This document shows, in pieces, positions 44,862-53,971 of a stretch of 64,000 nucleotides of DNA. Under the pieces are notes generated by a model. The model saw nothing but the letters and a program-made list of their open reading frames with translations. It made no database searches and was not told the DNA's origin. Both the position numbers and the translations under genes were made by a program. The stretch comes from CALDTK01 sp045110575 (GTDB taxonomy: Bacteria > Bacteroidota > Bacteroidia > Chitinophagales > Saprospiraceae): the NCBI GenBank assembly GCA_045110575.1, contig JBGCGF010000013.1:60700-124699 (forward strand), read 5' to 3'. Within the stretch, counting starts at the first letter, position 1; every line of letters begins with the position of its first letter.

Positions 44862-47800
44862 ATGTTTAGACTCTTACTATCCTGTTTAGCGCTTACCGGC
44901 CTAGGCTTAACGGGCAACGCACAAACGGACTACGCGACCTTACTTTCTGGTCACCAAGAAGTGCCTTCTACCACAACTCAAGCGGAAGGCTTGATTGACA
45001 TGACTCTCCGTGGAGATTCACTGGATATTGGAGGTGAAATTACGAACCTGTCCAGTCCAGTAGACTTTGCGTTGGCAGGTGGTGCACACATTCATAGTGG
45101 GTATATCGGTCAAAACGGACCGGTCTTGCTTCCTATTAGGATCACACAGGACGCAGATTTCAATGCAGAAATCGTTGATACGACTTACTTCGTTGGAGAC
45201 ATTCCAAACTTTGAAACGCTGCTCGACAACGGTTCTGCATATGTGAATGTGCACACGCTTGATTGGGCTGGAGGAGAAGTTCGCGGACAAATCGTAAACA
45301 TCACCGACGACCTCGTCAGCGAGGTTTTCGATGCGATGATGTATGGTGACCAGCAGAATAGTCCTGTACTCAGCGATGGCATCGGAGCTATTATGGCGTT
45401 GATTGATGAGAACGGAATGATGACGATTTCCGGTTCTTTCGAAATCGAAAGTGAGCTACTTCCTATTGGAGGCACTGGCGTGCATTTGCACATTGGCTAT
45501 CACGGACAAAATGGACCGGTTGCACTAGCGCTTACACCAACGATGGACGCAACAGGACGCAACGGCGTTTTCGAGGCAAGTAACAACACGTTCTCGCTCG
45601 CTGGAGGCTTAGACACTTTAGTACAAGCGATGCGAGATCGCCGCGTATACATCAACGTCCATTCTGAGAACAACCCGGCTGGCGAGCTTCGCGGCCAGAT
45701 GGTTTCCTTCAATAACAACCTCTATTTCAGTTATGTCTCTTATAGTAATCCAACTCCATTCCCGATTGCACAAAGTGTAATGCGCGTAATGGCAGAGAAG
45801 GTTGCTGGTGAAGATTCCATTTCGGTATCAGGATCATACTCCGGGTGGAATGCCAATTTACTTGCGATTCCACTTGTACCTTTTGTCGAGATTCTTTTCC
45901 CGACTACCGGAGCCCCAGGTCTCACCTATTTTCCAGTCAATGATGTTCGATCTCCGACAGGCACGAGCGGTGTCTTACCGGTTGATACTCGTTTTGCTAC
46001 GGCAGATGCGCAGAGAGGATTAAAGGACCGTCTTCGCGCTCGAGCTGGATGGGTAACCTCTACTGGAAGTGCTGTACCTTTTGATAGTGAATTCTATCAC
46101 GAGTGTAAGCGTGCTTTCTTCTCTTCAATGACTGGAAGTCAAGCTGTACCTGCTACCAACTCTGGAGCGAGTGGAGACATCATAACTGAGTACTACACTT
46201 CTCGAATTGAGTCAACAGGTGTGATTTTCGGCCTCTCTGGACCTATTGACGTGAACATTGCTGGAGGCATGCACATACACTCTGGATTTGCTGGAGAAAG
46301 TGGAAGTATCGAAGAAGAAGTGACTTTTCAAGCACTTTCAAATGTTGATATCATTGCCCCTTGGGAAAACGTAAAATTCCTCACTCCAGTGCAAGCTACT
46401 GGAATGCGATTTGGAGGATTGTACTACAACATTCACACAGAAGACTACCCTACAGGCGAAGTGCGTGGTCAAATTCTTCCACGTTCGAATGTACTTCTTC
46501 ACGGAATCATGGCAGCAGGTCAGGCTGTTCCTGGAAATGGATTATCCTTAGCAAATGGGGCTGTGATGGGCGAGCTATATGAAGATAAAGTAGTCTTTTC
46601 AGGTAGCTTCAATGACATTGGAGGTTTCGATCCAAACATTGCAGGAGGTTCACATATTCATGGCAATACCGCGGGTGCCACAGGCGATATTATTGCGTCA
46701 CTTTCTTCGGGAGGTTCAGTAGGAGCAACTGACGGCGTTTTCTTCCGTCAGAACAACATACTCCCCGTGACTAACGCTTTGATCGACTCGTTCATCCTGC
46801 GATTTGCTTATGCAAACATCCATAGTCAAGCAGTTCCATCTGGAGAACTTCGTGGTCAAATTGGACCACTCGCAAATAACGTAACACATACGGTTTTGAA
46901 TCCTGATGTAACGGTACCCTACACGGGCATGCAAGGATTGAGTACAGGTACGGGGCATCTACATGGGGAAGTCTATGGTACCAATCTTGTGGTTTCTGGC
47001 TCAATGTCTGACCTCAGCTCTGCAATTGACACCTCAATTGCTGGTGGAGCTCACCTTCACGGCGCAACAGTAGCACAAACGGGAGGAATCGTTACTCCAC
47101 TTCAGCTATTGTTAGACAGCGCTAAAACATCGGCTGTACTAAATCCCGTACTGAATAATTTCACCTTGTCTAGTGCCGAGATTGCTCAGCTTCTTGATGG
47201 TGACATTTACGCCAACGTACATACGCTCGATGCAGGTTCTGGAGCCATTCGTGGACAGATGCTGATGAGTGAGAACCAGTACCCAGAAGCTTCACCACTT
47301 TTCCGATTCCCTAGCGACGGAATGATGGTTGACCTAGGAAGTGCCGATGGTAGCACGGTTGCCGCTATCGATTGGGTTGCAGGTGCAGAATTTGATACAG
47401 AGCAAGACTTCGGTTCTTTCTGGCAGCTATACGCTGACACGACAATGATGCCTGTATTCCAGTCTCAAGTTTCAGATTCTAGTGGCATCAGTTTCACGTT
47501 TGCACAGATCGACACGCTTCTCATGGACCTCGGCATTGCTGAAGGTCAGGTGGCTACTGTTTATCACCGTGCTGCGACTACTGATGGTAGTTTGATTGAT
47601 TACAGTGCTCTTTCTGAGGTGACGTTTACTCGTCGCCTTACAAGTGGACTCAATGAGCTCCCTGCAGGTGCTGCACGTTTGGTGAACACCCTCAATACAA
47701 ATGGTGGTGCACTACTACTTGACGTTGATGGATTGGACGCTGGGCAGCTTACTTACCAAGTAACTGGAATGAACGGTAACATCCTTGCCGAGCAGCAGCT

Positions 47801-47924
47801 TCAGCATGCTGGCATATCACAACGCTATGAGCTTCCAAGCACAATCAGCCAAGCAGGAATGTATGCGCTTACGTTACGCGACGAGCAAGGCCGCATGAGC
47901 AGCTGGATGTTTGTTGTGAAGTAA
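44862..47924 (+). CDS. CHRD-repeat cargo protein with C-terminal sorting-like domain
   Basis: The 1020-residue protein has a signal peptide (A-L-T-G-L-G-L-T-G-N-A-Q). It is built from six CHRD (chordin-type) units of ~125-150 residues. Five have the diagnostic A-G-G-x-H-I/L-H and Y-x-N-I/V-H-T ... G-E-V/L-R-G-Q-I/M motifs. The third unit, residues ~285-415, keeps the start but lacks both histidine motifs. The C-terminus (L-D-A-G-Q-L-T-Y-Q-V-T-G-M-N-G ... S-Q-A-G-M-Y-A-L-T-L) resembles a type A sorting tail. CHRD domains occur in secreted proteins of largely unknown role; metal binding by the conserved histidines is plausible but unproven. GTACTTTC upstream (44829-44836) is a candidate -7 box. 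Confidence 0.87.
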   Translation: MFRLLLSCLALTGLGLTGNAQTDYATLLSGHQEVPSTTTQAEGLIDMTLRGDSLDIGGEITNLSSPVDFALAGGAHIHSGYIGQNGPVLLPIRITQDADFNAEIVDTTYFVGDIPNFETLLDNGSAYVNVHTLDWAGGEVRGQIVNITDDLVSEVFDAMMYGDQQNSPVLSDGIGAIMALIDENGMMTISGSFEIESELLPIGGTGVHLHIGYHGQNGPVALALTPTMDATGRNGVFEASNNTFSLAGGLDTLVQAMRDRRVYINVHSENNPAGELRGQMVSFNNNLYFSYVSYSNPTPFPIAQSVMRVMAEKVAGEDSISVSGSYSGWNANLLAIPLVPFVEILFPTTGAPGLTYFPVNDVRSPTGTSGVLPVDTRFATADAQRGLKDRLRARAGWVTSTGSAVPFDSEFYHECKRAFFSSMTGSQAVPATNSGASGDIITEYYTSRIESTGVIFGLSGPIDVNIAGGMHIHSGFAGESGSIEEEVTFQALSNVDIIAPWENVKFLTPVQATGMRFGGLYYNIHTEDYPTGEVRGQILPRSNVLLHGIMAAGQAVPGNGLSLANGAVMGELYEDKVVFSGSFNDIGGFDPNIAGGSHIHGNTAGATGDIIASLSSGGSVGATDGVFFRQNNILPVTNALIDSFILRFAYANIHSQAVPSGELRGQIGPLANNVTHTVLNPDVTVPYTGMQGLSTGTGHLHGEVYGTNLVVSGSMSDLSSAIDTSIAGGAHLHGATVAQTGGIVTPLQLLLDSAKTSAVLNPVLNNFTLSSAEIAQLLDGDIYANVHTLDAGSGAIRGQMLMSENQYPEASPLFRFPSDGMMVDLGSADGSTVAAIDWVAGAEFDTEQDFGSFWQLYADTTMMPVFQSQVSDSSGISFTFAQIDTLLMDLGIAEGQVATVYHRAATTDGSLIDYSALSEVTFTRRLTSGLNELPAGAARLVNTLNTNGGALLLDVDGLDAGQLTYQVTGMNGNILAEQQLQHAGISQRYELPSTISQAGMYALTLRDEQGRMSSWMFVVK

Positions 47925-47982
47925 GCATTTAGCTTCAGCTTTCCCGCAGTCCTACGGGACTAGCGTCGCCAAAACTTAAAAG

Positions 47983-48017
47983 GCCCCGATAACGCAAGCG
48001 TTGTCGGGGCTTTTTTT
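47983..48017 (+). terminator. Terminator of the CHRD gene
   Basis: A 13-bp stem with one G-T wobble (47983-47995 with 47998-48010), a 2-nt loop, and TTTTTTT at 48011-48017. Confidence 0.92.
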
Positions 48018-48082
48018 GTGTAATGGAGACGACGATCTGCAAGACAAGATTACACCTGACAATTGCTTTGCACTTCCTAAAG

Positions 48083-48090
48083 TAGCTTAG
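48083..48090 (+). promoter_or_regulatory. -7-like box next to the carboxypeptidase ATG
   Basis: TAGCTTAG differs from TAnnTTTG at one position and ends 4 nt before ATG 48095, the same spacing as at 34109-34116. Confidence 0.35.
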
Positions 48091-48094
48091 CAGC

Positions 48095-50377
48095 ATGCGC
48101 TTGATCTTAAGTCTCGTTGTTCTCTTACTACTTCCTGTTTGGGCGAAAGCACAAACAGAGTACCACTACCCCACTGTCCGTATCCATGTTCCTAATCAAG
48201 ACATGGAGCTTGCGATAAAGTATGGCGCAGCACCTGATCATGGTGTTCGCTGGATTGGAGACAGTCTAGAATTGCCTGCTTTTGATGTGAACTTGGTCGC
48301 GCTGGCTAGAAGTCCACTTGGATATCGCCAAATCGAGGCGACACCTTACCATGCTGAACTCAGCGCAAGAAGTGACGATAACTGCACCCTTCCTTTACGC
48401 TTTGCTATTGAAACGCCTCAAAACTTTGAGACCGGTTCAATGAACAGGGGTTACTACTCCTTCACTGACACCTGGGATGCCTTTAGCGAGATGCGACGTC
48501 TTTATCCTGACTTGATTTCTGAGCGAATGGCCATTGACACCTTCCTCACGTTTGAAGGTCGTGAGATCAATTACTTCCGGTTAAGTGACAATGCAGACAC
48601 GCAAGAGAATGAGCCTCGAATAATGCTCAACGCGTTGCACCATGCTAGAGAGCCGATGTCACTGATCCAACAGGTATACTTTGCATGGTGGCTACTTGAA
48701 AACTATGGTGTCGACGAGGAGGCAACTTGGCTAATAGACAATACAGAACTCTACCTGGTGCCGATAGTCAATCCCGACGGCTATGCCTTCAACGGAGCAG
48801 AATCTGGAATCGACCTGGGATTTTGGAGGAAAAACAGAAGGCCAAATGGAGACACTACTTTTGGCGTAGACCTCAATCGAAATTACGCGTATGGCTTTGG
48901 CGGCCCTGGAACCTCGCCTGATTCCAGTAGTGACATATATCCAGGACCGGGGCCTCTTAGCGAACCAGAGACTAGAGCACTAGATTTCCTGCATCGCCAA
49001 TTGGCCTTTACGACAATTCTAAACGCTCACTCTTACAGCGACCTTGTTATTCAACCTCAACTGGAAGAATTCACGAGTGAGACACGTGCGAAAACTCACC
49101 AGCAACTATTGTGGGCCATGCGCCGCGACAATCGATACGGTGTTGGAGATTCACCACAAACCGTAGGCTATGTTGCTTCAGGAAATTCTGATGATCACTT
49201 CAGCTTACACCAGTCCCCAGGCAAGACACTAGCTATTTCCTGTACCCCTGAAGTTGGTCAACGACGTTTCGGTTTTTTCCCTCCAGAGGAATCTATCATA
49301 CCCTTTGCACAGGATGCCGTCTTGATGAATTGGCGAGCGCTTCAATCTGCACATTTCACACCAGTTGCTGAAGTAAAGAATGACTTCTTAGAACCAGAGG
49401 GGGAGCTGTTAATTACTGTTGCTAATATCAGTCCTATTGATGGCACAACTACGCTTAGCATCATGTCCGCTGATCCTGCAATTACTTTTGACCAGGATTC
49501 ATATTCTATTTCCTTAACTGCGGGTGCATCGACGGAGATTGCAATCCCTTACCGCATTCTAGGAACATTGCCAAGTGAGATTCAAGAACTATCGATCTCC
49601 TTCCCGACATTAGGTCACGTCAAACCGTTGACAATTGAATATCTTCCTGTTTATAAAAGTGAAATTTTATTCGAGCAAAATATGGATACAATAAATAGTT
49701 TATTTGGAGCTACTGTAATTCAGACGAATAGTTCACTTCATCCTCGAGCGATTCAAACGTCAGGCAACTTCACCTTTACAAGGTATTCAATACCGAACAC
49801 GCTTTATAGCGGAATCAAAGCGATCCGTGTGTCCTATGCTCACCGATATGCATTTGCATCCAACCACCCTAACGTGTCATTAAATGGAGGAAATAGCTCT
49901 ATTGGATACGATGCTATCTGTACACGCCAAACAAGCACAAACGACCCTTCAAGCACACCAGGATACTGGGGTGCGACACCAGACTTCGTGTATGATAGTT
50001 ATGTGATTCCAGATGTAGGAGAGGACGGAAACTATGTAGTTCGTTGGGACTTAGACCGTGGTTTTGGCGCCAACTACAGCTACGAGCTTGATGATATTTT
50101 GATCGAAGCACTTGTCGCAGCGGGGCCTGTAAGTAGCGTGAAAGAGAGCCTCAATAATACAATTCAAGTTTATCCTAATCCTTCAACTGGAGTTCTCACA
50201 CTTGTCGGTCTACCAAGCCGAACGATAATTAATATATCCAATAATTTAGGTCAGCAAATATCTACGACCACTGTTCAAAATGGACAACTTGACTTGGGCC
50301 AACTCCCAAAAGGTTCTTACCTGCTTAGTGCCGTTGTCAAGGATAGAATTGAGACCATTCGAATTAACCTCTTCTAG
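48095..50377 (+). CDS. Secreted M14 zinc carboxypeptidase with T9SS type A tail
   Basis: This 760-residue metallopeptidase has a 20-residue signal peptide (V-W-A-K-A-Q). The M14 domain, residues ~115-410, is complete: the H-x-x-E zinc motif His183/Glu186 in H-H-A-R-E-P, N-P-D-G-Y, F-W-R-K-N-R-R, G-V-D-L-N-R-N-Y, third zinc ligand His312 in N-A-H-S-Y-S, and the catalytic glutamate Glu386 in S-C-T-P-E-V-G. Two beta-sandwich domains follow, the second with the look of a carbohydrate- or protein-binding jelly roll. The last ~75 residues (V-Y-P-N-P-S-T-G-V ... L-P-K-G-S-Y-L-L-S) form the type A sorting tail. It should trim C-terminal residues from proteins or peptides outside the cell. Confidence 0.94.
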   Translation: MRLILSLVVLLLLPVWAKAQTEYHYPTVRIHVPNQDMELAIKYGAAPDHGVRWIGDSLELPAFDVNLVALARSPLGYRQIEATPYHAELSARSDDNCTLPLRFAIETPQNFETGSMNRGYYSFTDTWDAFSEMRRLYPDLISERMAIDTFLTFEGREINYFRLSDNADTQENEPRIMLNALHHAREPMSLIQQVYFAWWLLENYGVDEEATWLIDNTELYLVPIVNPDGYAFNGAESGIDLGFWRKNRRPNGDTTFGVDLNRNYAYGFGGPGTSPDSSSDIYPGPGPLSEPETRALDFLHRQLAFTTILNAHSYSDLVIQPQLEEFTSETRAKTHQQLLWAMRRDNRYGVGDSPQTVGYVASGNSDDHFSLHQSPGKTLAISCTPEVGQRRFGFFPPEESIIPFAQDAVLMNWRALQSAHFTPVAEVKNDFLEPEGELLITVANISPIDGTTTLSIMSADPAITFDQDSYSISLTAGASTEIAIPYRILGTLPSEIQELSISFPTLGHVKPLTIEYLPVYKSEILFEQNMDTINSLFGATVIQTNSSLHPRAIQTSGNFTFTRYSIPNTLYSGIKAIRVSYAHRYAFASNHPNVSLNGGNSSIGYDAICTRQTSTNDPSSTPGYWGATPDFVYDSYVIPDVGEDGNYVVRWDLDRGFGANYSYELDDILIEALVAAGPVSSVKESLNNTIQVYPNPSTGVLTLVGLPSRTIINISNNLGQQISTTTVQNGQLDLGQLPKGSYLLSAVVKDRIETIRINLF

Positions 50378-50398
50378 TATTTAAATAGTACATTCTAC

Positions 50399-50446
50399 AA
50401 AATAGAAATAGCCCACATCGCTTGCGATGTGGGCTATTTCTATTTT
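50399..50446. terminator. Bidirectional 23-bp perfect hairpin between convergent genes
   Basis: Arms 50399-50421 and 50424-50446 are perfectly complementary around a 2-nt loop, with A-rich and T-rich outer ends on both strands. It ends the carboxypeptidase gene and the alanine dehydrogenase operon from opposite sides. Confidence 0.93.
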
Positions 50447-50492
50447 CTGTATATCGATAGATACACTAGTACGAGACACAGCTTAGTTGAGT

Positions 50493-51719
50493 CTACATGT
50501 TCGAAGTAATCAGTAACGACAAGTCCGTAAACTTTTGACCAAACCGTTCGCTCAGATAAGCATTGGTTAGACAGCCTTTGTAAGTGTACACTCCGTGGCG
50601 CAAACCGCTGTCGCTAAACAGGACATGCTCTATCGAACCTGTTGAACCTGCTTTCAGTAAAAGTGGCGTTAGGATGTTACTTACGGCAATACTTGCTGTA
50701 CGTCCTACGCGAGAAGCAAGGTTGGGTACGCAATAGTGTATGACCTCGTATTTCTCGAAGGTTGGTTTGTTGATCGTCGTTACCTCAGATGTCTCAAAAC
50801 AACCACCTTGGTCGATCGAAACATCAATGATCACGGATCCTGGAGCCATCTTTTCTACCATCGCTTCACTAACGATCATAGGGGTTCGGCCTTTCTCAGA
50901 GTGAATTGCTCCAATGACCACATCCGCTTGTTTTAGCTCAGCTTCGAGGTAAACGGGGTTGATCACACTGGTGTAGATACTCTGACCTACTTCGTTGCGA
51001 AGACGCTTGAGCTTGTAGATGTTGTCATCAAACACACGAACCTCAGCACCAAGGCCCAAGGCTGCACGAACAGCATTTTCTGCAACGACTCCAGCTCCTA
51101 GAATAACCACTTTCGCTGGAGGTACACCACTGATACCTCCGAGAAGAACACCTTTATTGCCACTTGCCGAACTCAGCAGCTCACTAGCAATGAGAATTGC
51201 GCTCATTCCTGCGAGCTCACTCATGGTCCGAACGATTGGATACGCACCCGATTCGTCTCGGATATACTCCATCGCAAGCGCTATGACACGTTTGTTCTTT
51301 AAGCGTAACATGTACTCACTCGTGAGTAATGGAAGCTGTAGCGGCGAGATAAGGACTTGGTTCGGTCGCATCAACTCCAGCTCATCTAACGTTGGCGGAG
51401 CGACTTTGATGATCACGTTTGCAGCGTAAACCTGCCCAGGGCTGTGGACGATTTCCGCCCCTGCCTCTGAATAATCATGGTCGCTGAAATGCGCACGAAG
51501 TCCTGCATCACTTTCGATAAGGATCCTGTGGCCGTGTCCAACAAGGGTGCGAACAGAACTCGGGACAAGTGCCACACGATTCTCGTGCAGCGTCACTTCA
51601 CGAGGGACACCGATATACAGCTTATTAGGCCGGCTCAAGATGGCCAACCGCTCGGGTTGGGTCTTGATCTCCGTCAAAATATTCGGAGAAATCGGTACGC
51701 GTCTTTTCGGATCACTCAT
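50493..51719 (-). CDS. ald: Alanine dehydrogenase
   Basis: The 408-residue enzyme is predicted to interconvert alanine and pyruvate plus ammonia with NAD(H). The N-terminal substrate domain has G-V-P-R-E-V-T-L-H-E-N-R-V-A-L-V-P and I-I-K-V-A-P-P. The Rossmann domain begins V-V-I-L-G-A-G-V-V-A-E-N-A. The conserved N-P-x-Y, D-V-S-I-D-Q-G-G and H-Y-C-V-P-N-L-A motifs follow. The overall length exceeds the ~370-residue bacterial norm because of an N-terminal extension of about 30 residues, as in other Bacteroidota. It is last in the minus-strand run starting at fabH, but 294 bp separate it from tsaE, so it may have its own promoter. Confidence 0.88.
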   Translation of the reverse strand: MSDPKRRVPISPNILTEIKTQPERLAILSRPNKLYIGVPREVTLHENRVALVPSSVRTLVGHGHRILIESDAGLRAHFSDHDYSEAGAEIVHSPGQVYAANVIIKVAPPTLDELELMRPNQVLISPLQLPLLTSEYMLRLKNKRVIALAMEYIRDESGAYPIVRTMSELAGMSAILIASELLSSASGNKGVLLGGISGVPPAKVVILGAGVVAENAVRAALGLGAEVRVFDDNIYKLKRLRNEVGQSIYTSVINPVYLEAELKQADVVIGAIHSEKGRTPMIVSEAMVEKMAPGSVIIDVSIDQGGCFETSEVTTINKPTFEKYEVIHYCVPNLASRVGRTASIAVSNILTPLLLKAGSTGSIEHVLFSDSGLRHGVYTYKGCLTNAYLSERFGQKFTDLSLLITSNM

Positions 51720-51772
51720 TTAGAGCCTTTTTAAGAAGTGCTAGTTTGACTGAAAATACTCAAAATAGCTCG

Positions 51773-51973
51773 CTAAGTTGAATGACTTTCGTCGAAATCA
51801 GCCTCATAGTCTTCTCTAATTCGGTGGCACTTGAAGGTATAGCTAGGCTTTAAAAAGCCGGTTGTGTGCCATCTCTGAATAAAGAAGTCTAGTTTCGAAA
51901 CGGAGGCACAGCAGCGAAGTTTCGCGGGCTTGTCACAATTAAGAGTAGGCATCTGGTAGCGAAGCGGATTCAA
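51773..51973 (-). CDS. Small unknown reading frame between tsaE and ald
   Basis: A 66-residue frame (start MNPLRYQMPT, Cys/Lys/Arg-rich, F-F-I-Q-R-W-H-T-T-G-F in the middle) occupies most of the 294-bp tsaE-ald gap. It lies on the coding strand of both neighbours. I recognise no domain and see no strong promoter or hairpin. It could be a real small protein, a remnant, or part of a dispersed repeat. Confidence 0.25.
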   Translation of the reverse strand: MNPLRYQMPTLNCDKPAKLRCCASVSKLDFFIQRWHTTGFLKPSYTFKCHRIREDYEADFDESHST

Positions 51974-52013
51974 AACGCTCTGATGGACAGAGAAATTTCA
52001 ACTTGCCGAGCGC

Positions 52014-52442
52014 TTACAAAACTAACAAACGTCGACCGCCTTCCGGCATGTGCTCGATACGTAACCACATACATTCACCTTTCGGTAAAACAGGAGCTGC
52101 GATTTCGGGCCATTCGATGAGTGTGAACCTTGCGGTATCAAGATAGCCCTCAAAGTCTAAAGCGAGTACTTCTTCAATACTCTCCATTCGGTACAGGTCG
52201 AAGTGATAGACGGTACCGTCTATCACTTCATATTCCTGAACGATTGAAAACGTGGGACTCGTTACGGCATCGGTGCTTCCGAGTTGCGCAACGATGGTTT
52301 TGACGAAAGTCGTCTTACCAGCACCTAGATCTCCAATAAGCGCGATGGCTTTACGGTCTGCAAGTTTTGGCGAAAGCCACTCCCAAGCGGCTTTCCATCC
52401 TCCAACATCTGCTACATCGAAATGCGCTAAAACGTCACTCAT
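52014..52442 (-). CDS. tsaE: tRNA threonylcarbamoyladenosine biosynthesis ATPase TsaE
   Basis: This 142-residue P-loop ATPase works with TsaB and TsaD to make the t6A modification at position 37 of ANN-decoding tRNAs. The Walker A motif G-D-L-G-A-G-K-T-T is at residues 37-45. The family-specific S-P-T-F-S-I-V-Q-E-Y and H-F-D-L-Y-R-M motifs, and W-P-E near the end, are present. Its ATG is 3 bp downstream of the accC stop, so the two are co-transcribed. Confidence 0.95.
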   Translation of the reverse strand: MSDVLAHFDVADVGGWKAAWEWLSPKLADRKAIALIGDLGAGKTTFVKTIVAQLGSTDAVTSPTFSIVQEYEVIDGTVYHFDLYRMESIEEVLALDFEGYLDTARFTLIEWPEIAAPVLPKGECMWLRIEHMPEGGRRLLVL

Positions 52443-52445
52443 CGC

Positions 52446-53798
52446 CTACTCTACAGGGCCTTCAACTAAGTTGAACGTCTCCATAAATTTGGTCGTGAAA
52501 TTTCCTGACTTGAAATCAGGATCACGCATCAAACGTTGGTGAAACGGCACTGTCGTCTTGATTCCTTCCACGATAAACTCGTCAAGCGCACGTTGCATGC
52601 GAAGGATACACTCCTCGCGATTTGACGCACGTACAATAAGCTTGGCGATCATTGAATCGTAGTGAGGTGGCACTGTGTAACCAGCGTACACATGCGTATC
52701 TACACGTACACCACGTCCCTTTGGACTGTGGAAGCTTGTAATTTTACCTGGACTTGGACGCCAGTTGTTGAACGGATCCTCGGCATTGATACGGCACTCC
52801 ATAGACCACGCATGTGGGATACGGTTCTTGCCAGTAATCTTCTCGCCTGCAGCAATCTTAATCTGCTCTTTGATGAGATCGAAATCAATCACTTCCTCGG
52901 TAACTGGGTGCTCCACCTGAATACGGGTGTTCATCTCCATGAAGAAGTAGTCGCGATGCTTATCCACGAGAAACTCAACGGTACCTACACCTTCGTAGTT
53001 GATGCACTTGCCTGCTAGTACGGCCGACTTGCCCATTCGCTCACGAAGCTCGTCGTCCATGTAAGGACTTGGTGCCTCTTCTACGAGTTTCTGGTGGCGA
53101 CGCTGAATAGAACAATCACGCTCAGAGAGGTGAATCACGTTACCATACTGGTCTCCAGCAATTTGGAACTCAATGTGACGAGGCTCTTCGACGAACTTCT
53201 CGATGTACATGTCTCCGTTGCCGAAAGAAGCAACAGCCTCTTGACTTGCTCTTTCCCAGGCTTCTTGGAATTCGCCTGGCTCGTTAACGATACGCATACC
53301 CTTTCCACCACCGCCTGCGGTAGCCTTTAGGATTACGGGGTAGCCAACTTCTTCAGCGACTTTAAGTCCTACAGACAACTCCTTGAGTAGTCCATCAGAA
53401 CCAGGCACTGTTGGTACACCGGCTTTGATCATCGTGTCCTTAGCGGTCACTTTATCGCCCATTTTGCGAATGTGCTCGCTTGTTGGTCCGATAAATTTGA
53501 TGCCGTACTGGGCACATACATCAGCAAAGTCGGCATTCTCAGACAAGAAACCGTAACCAGGGTGAATGGCGTCGGCATTGGTGATCTCGGCCGAAGCCAT
53601 GATCTTAGGGATGTTGAGGTAGCTTTCCTTACTTGATGGGGGTCCGATACATACGGCCTCATCGGCAAAGCGCACGTGGAGGCTGTCAGCGTCGGCTGTA
53701 GAATAAATTGCTACAGTAGGAATTCCCATTTCCTTGCAGGTACGGATAATGCGCAGGGCAATTTCTCCGCGGTTAGCAATGAGGATCTTAGTAAACAT
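52446..53798 (-). CDS. accC: Acetyl-CoA carboxylase, biotin carboxylase subunit
   Basis: The 450-residue ATP-grasp enzyme carboxylates the biotin of AccB in the first committed step of fatty acid synthesis. The N-terminus I-L-I-A-N-R-G-E-I-A-L-R is canonical. The glycine loop K-A-T-A-G-G-G-G-K-G-M is at 158-168, and M-E-M-N-T-R-I-Q-V-E-H-P-V-T-E contains catalytic Arg292 and Glu296. Length is the family norm. It follows accB after a 172-bp gap and is directly coupled to tsaE downstream. Confidence 0.97.
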   Translation of the reverse strand: MFTKILIANRGEIALRIIRTCKEMGIPTVAIYSTADADSLHVRFADEAVCIGPPSSKESYLNIPKIMASAEITNADAIHPGYGFLSENADFADVCAQYGIKFIGPTSEHIRKMGDKVTAKDTMIKAGVPTVPGSDGLLKELSVGLKVAEEVGYPVILKATAGGGGKGMRIVNEPGEFQEAWERASQEAVASFGNGDMYIEKFVEEPRHIEFQIAGDQYGNVIHLSERDCSIQRRHQKLVEEAPSPYMDDELRERMGKSAVLAGKCINYEGVGTVEFLVDKHRDYFFMEMNTRIQVEHPVTEEVIDFDLIKEQIKIAAGEKITGKNRIPHAWSMECRINAEDPFNNWRPSPGKITSFHSPKGRGVRVDTHVYAGYTVPPHYDSMIAKLIVRASNREECILRMQRALDEFIVEGIKTTVPFHQRLMRDPDFKSGNFTTKFMETFNLVEGPVE

Positions 53799-53971
53799 GG
53801 CGTCGACTTGAAACTAGGTCGATTTCACGCAGAAACCTGCGCAGAAGAATTCAGCGCCCTAGCAAATGAAGAGGGGGAGACGATAAAGCAAAACTGGGGT
53901 ATACCTAGAGCTTGTCTAGGAAACCCCTGCTGGTCTAAAAAACCGCTTGAAAGCGAGGCTTTAGGCTAGCA

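Noticed and set aside
53799..53971. Extra gene between accB and accC
   Set aside because: The 173-bp gap has no frame on the operon strand with a credible start or conserved features; it is probably untranslated spacer.
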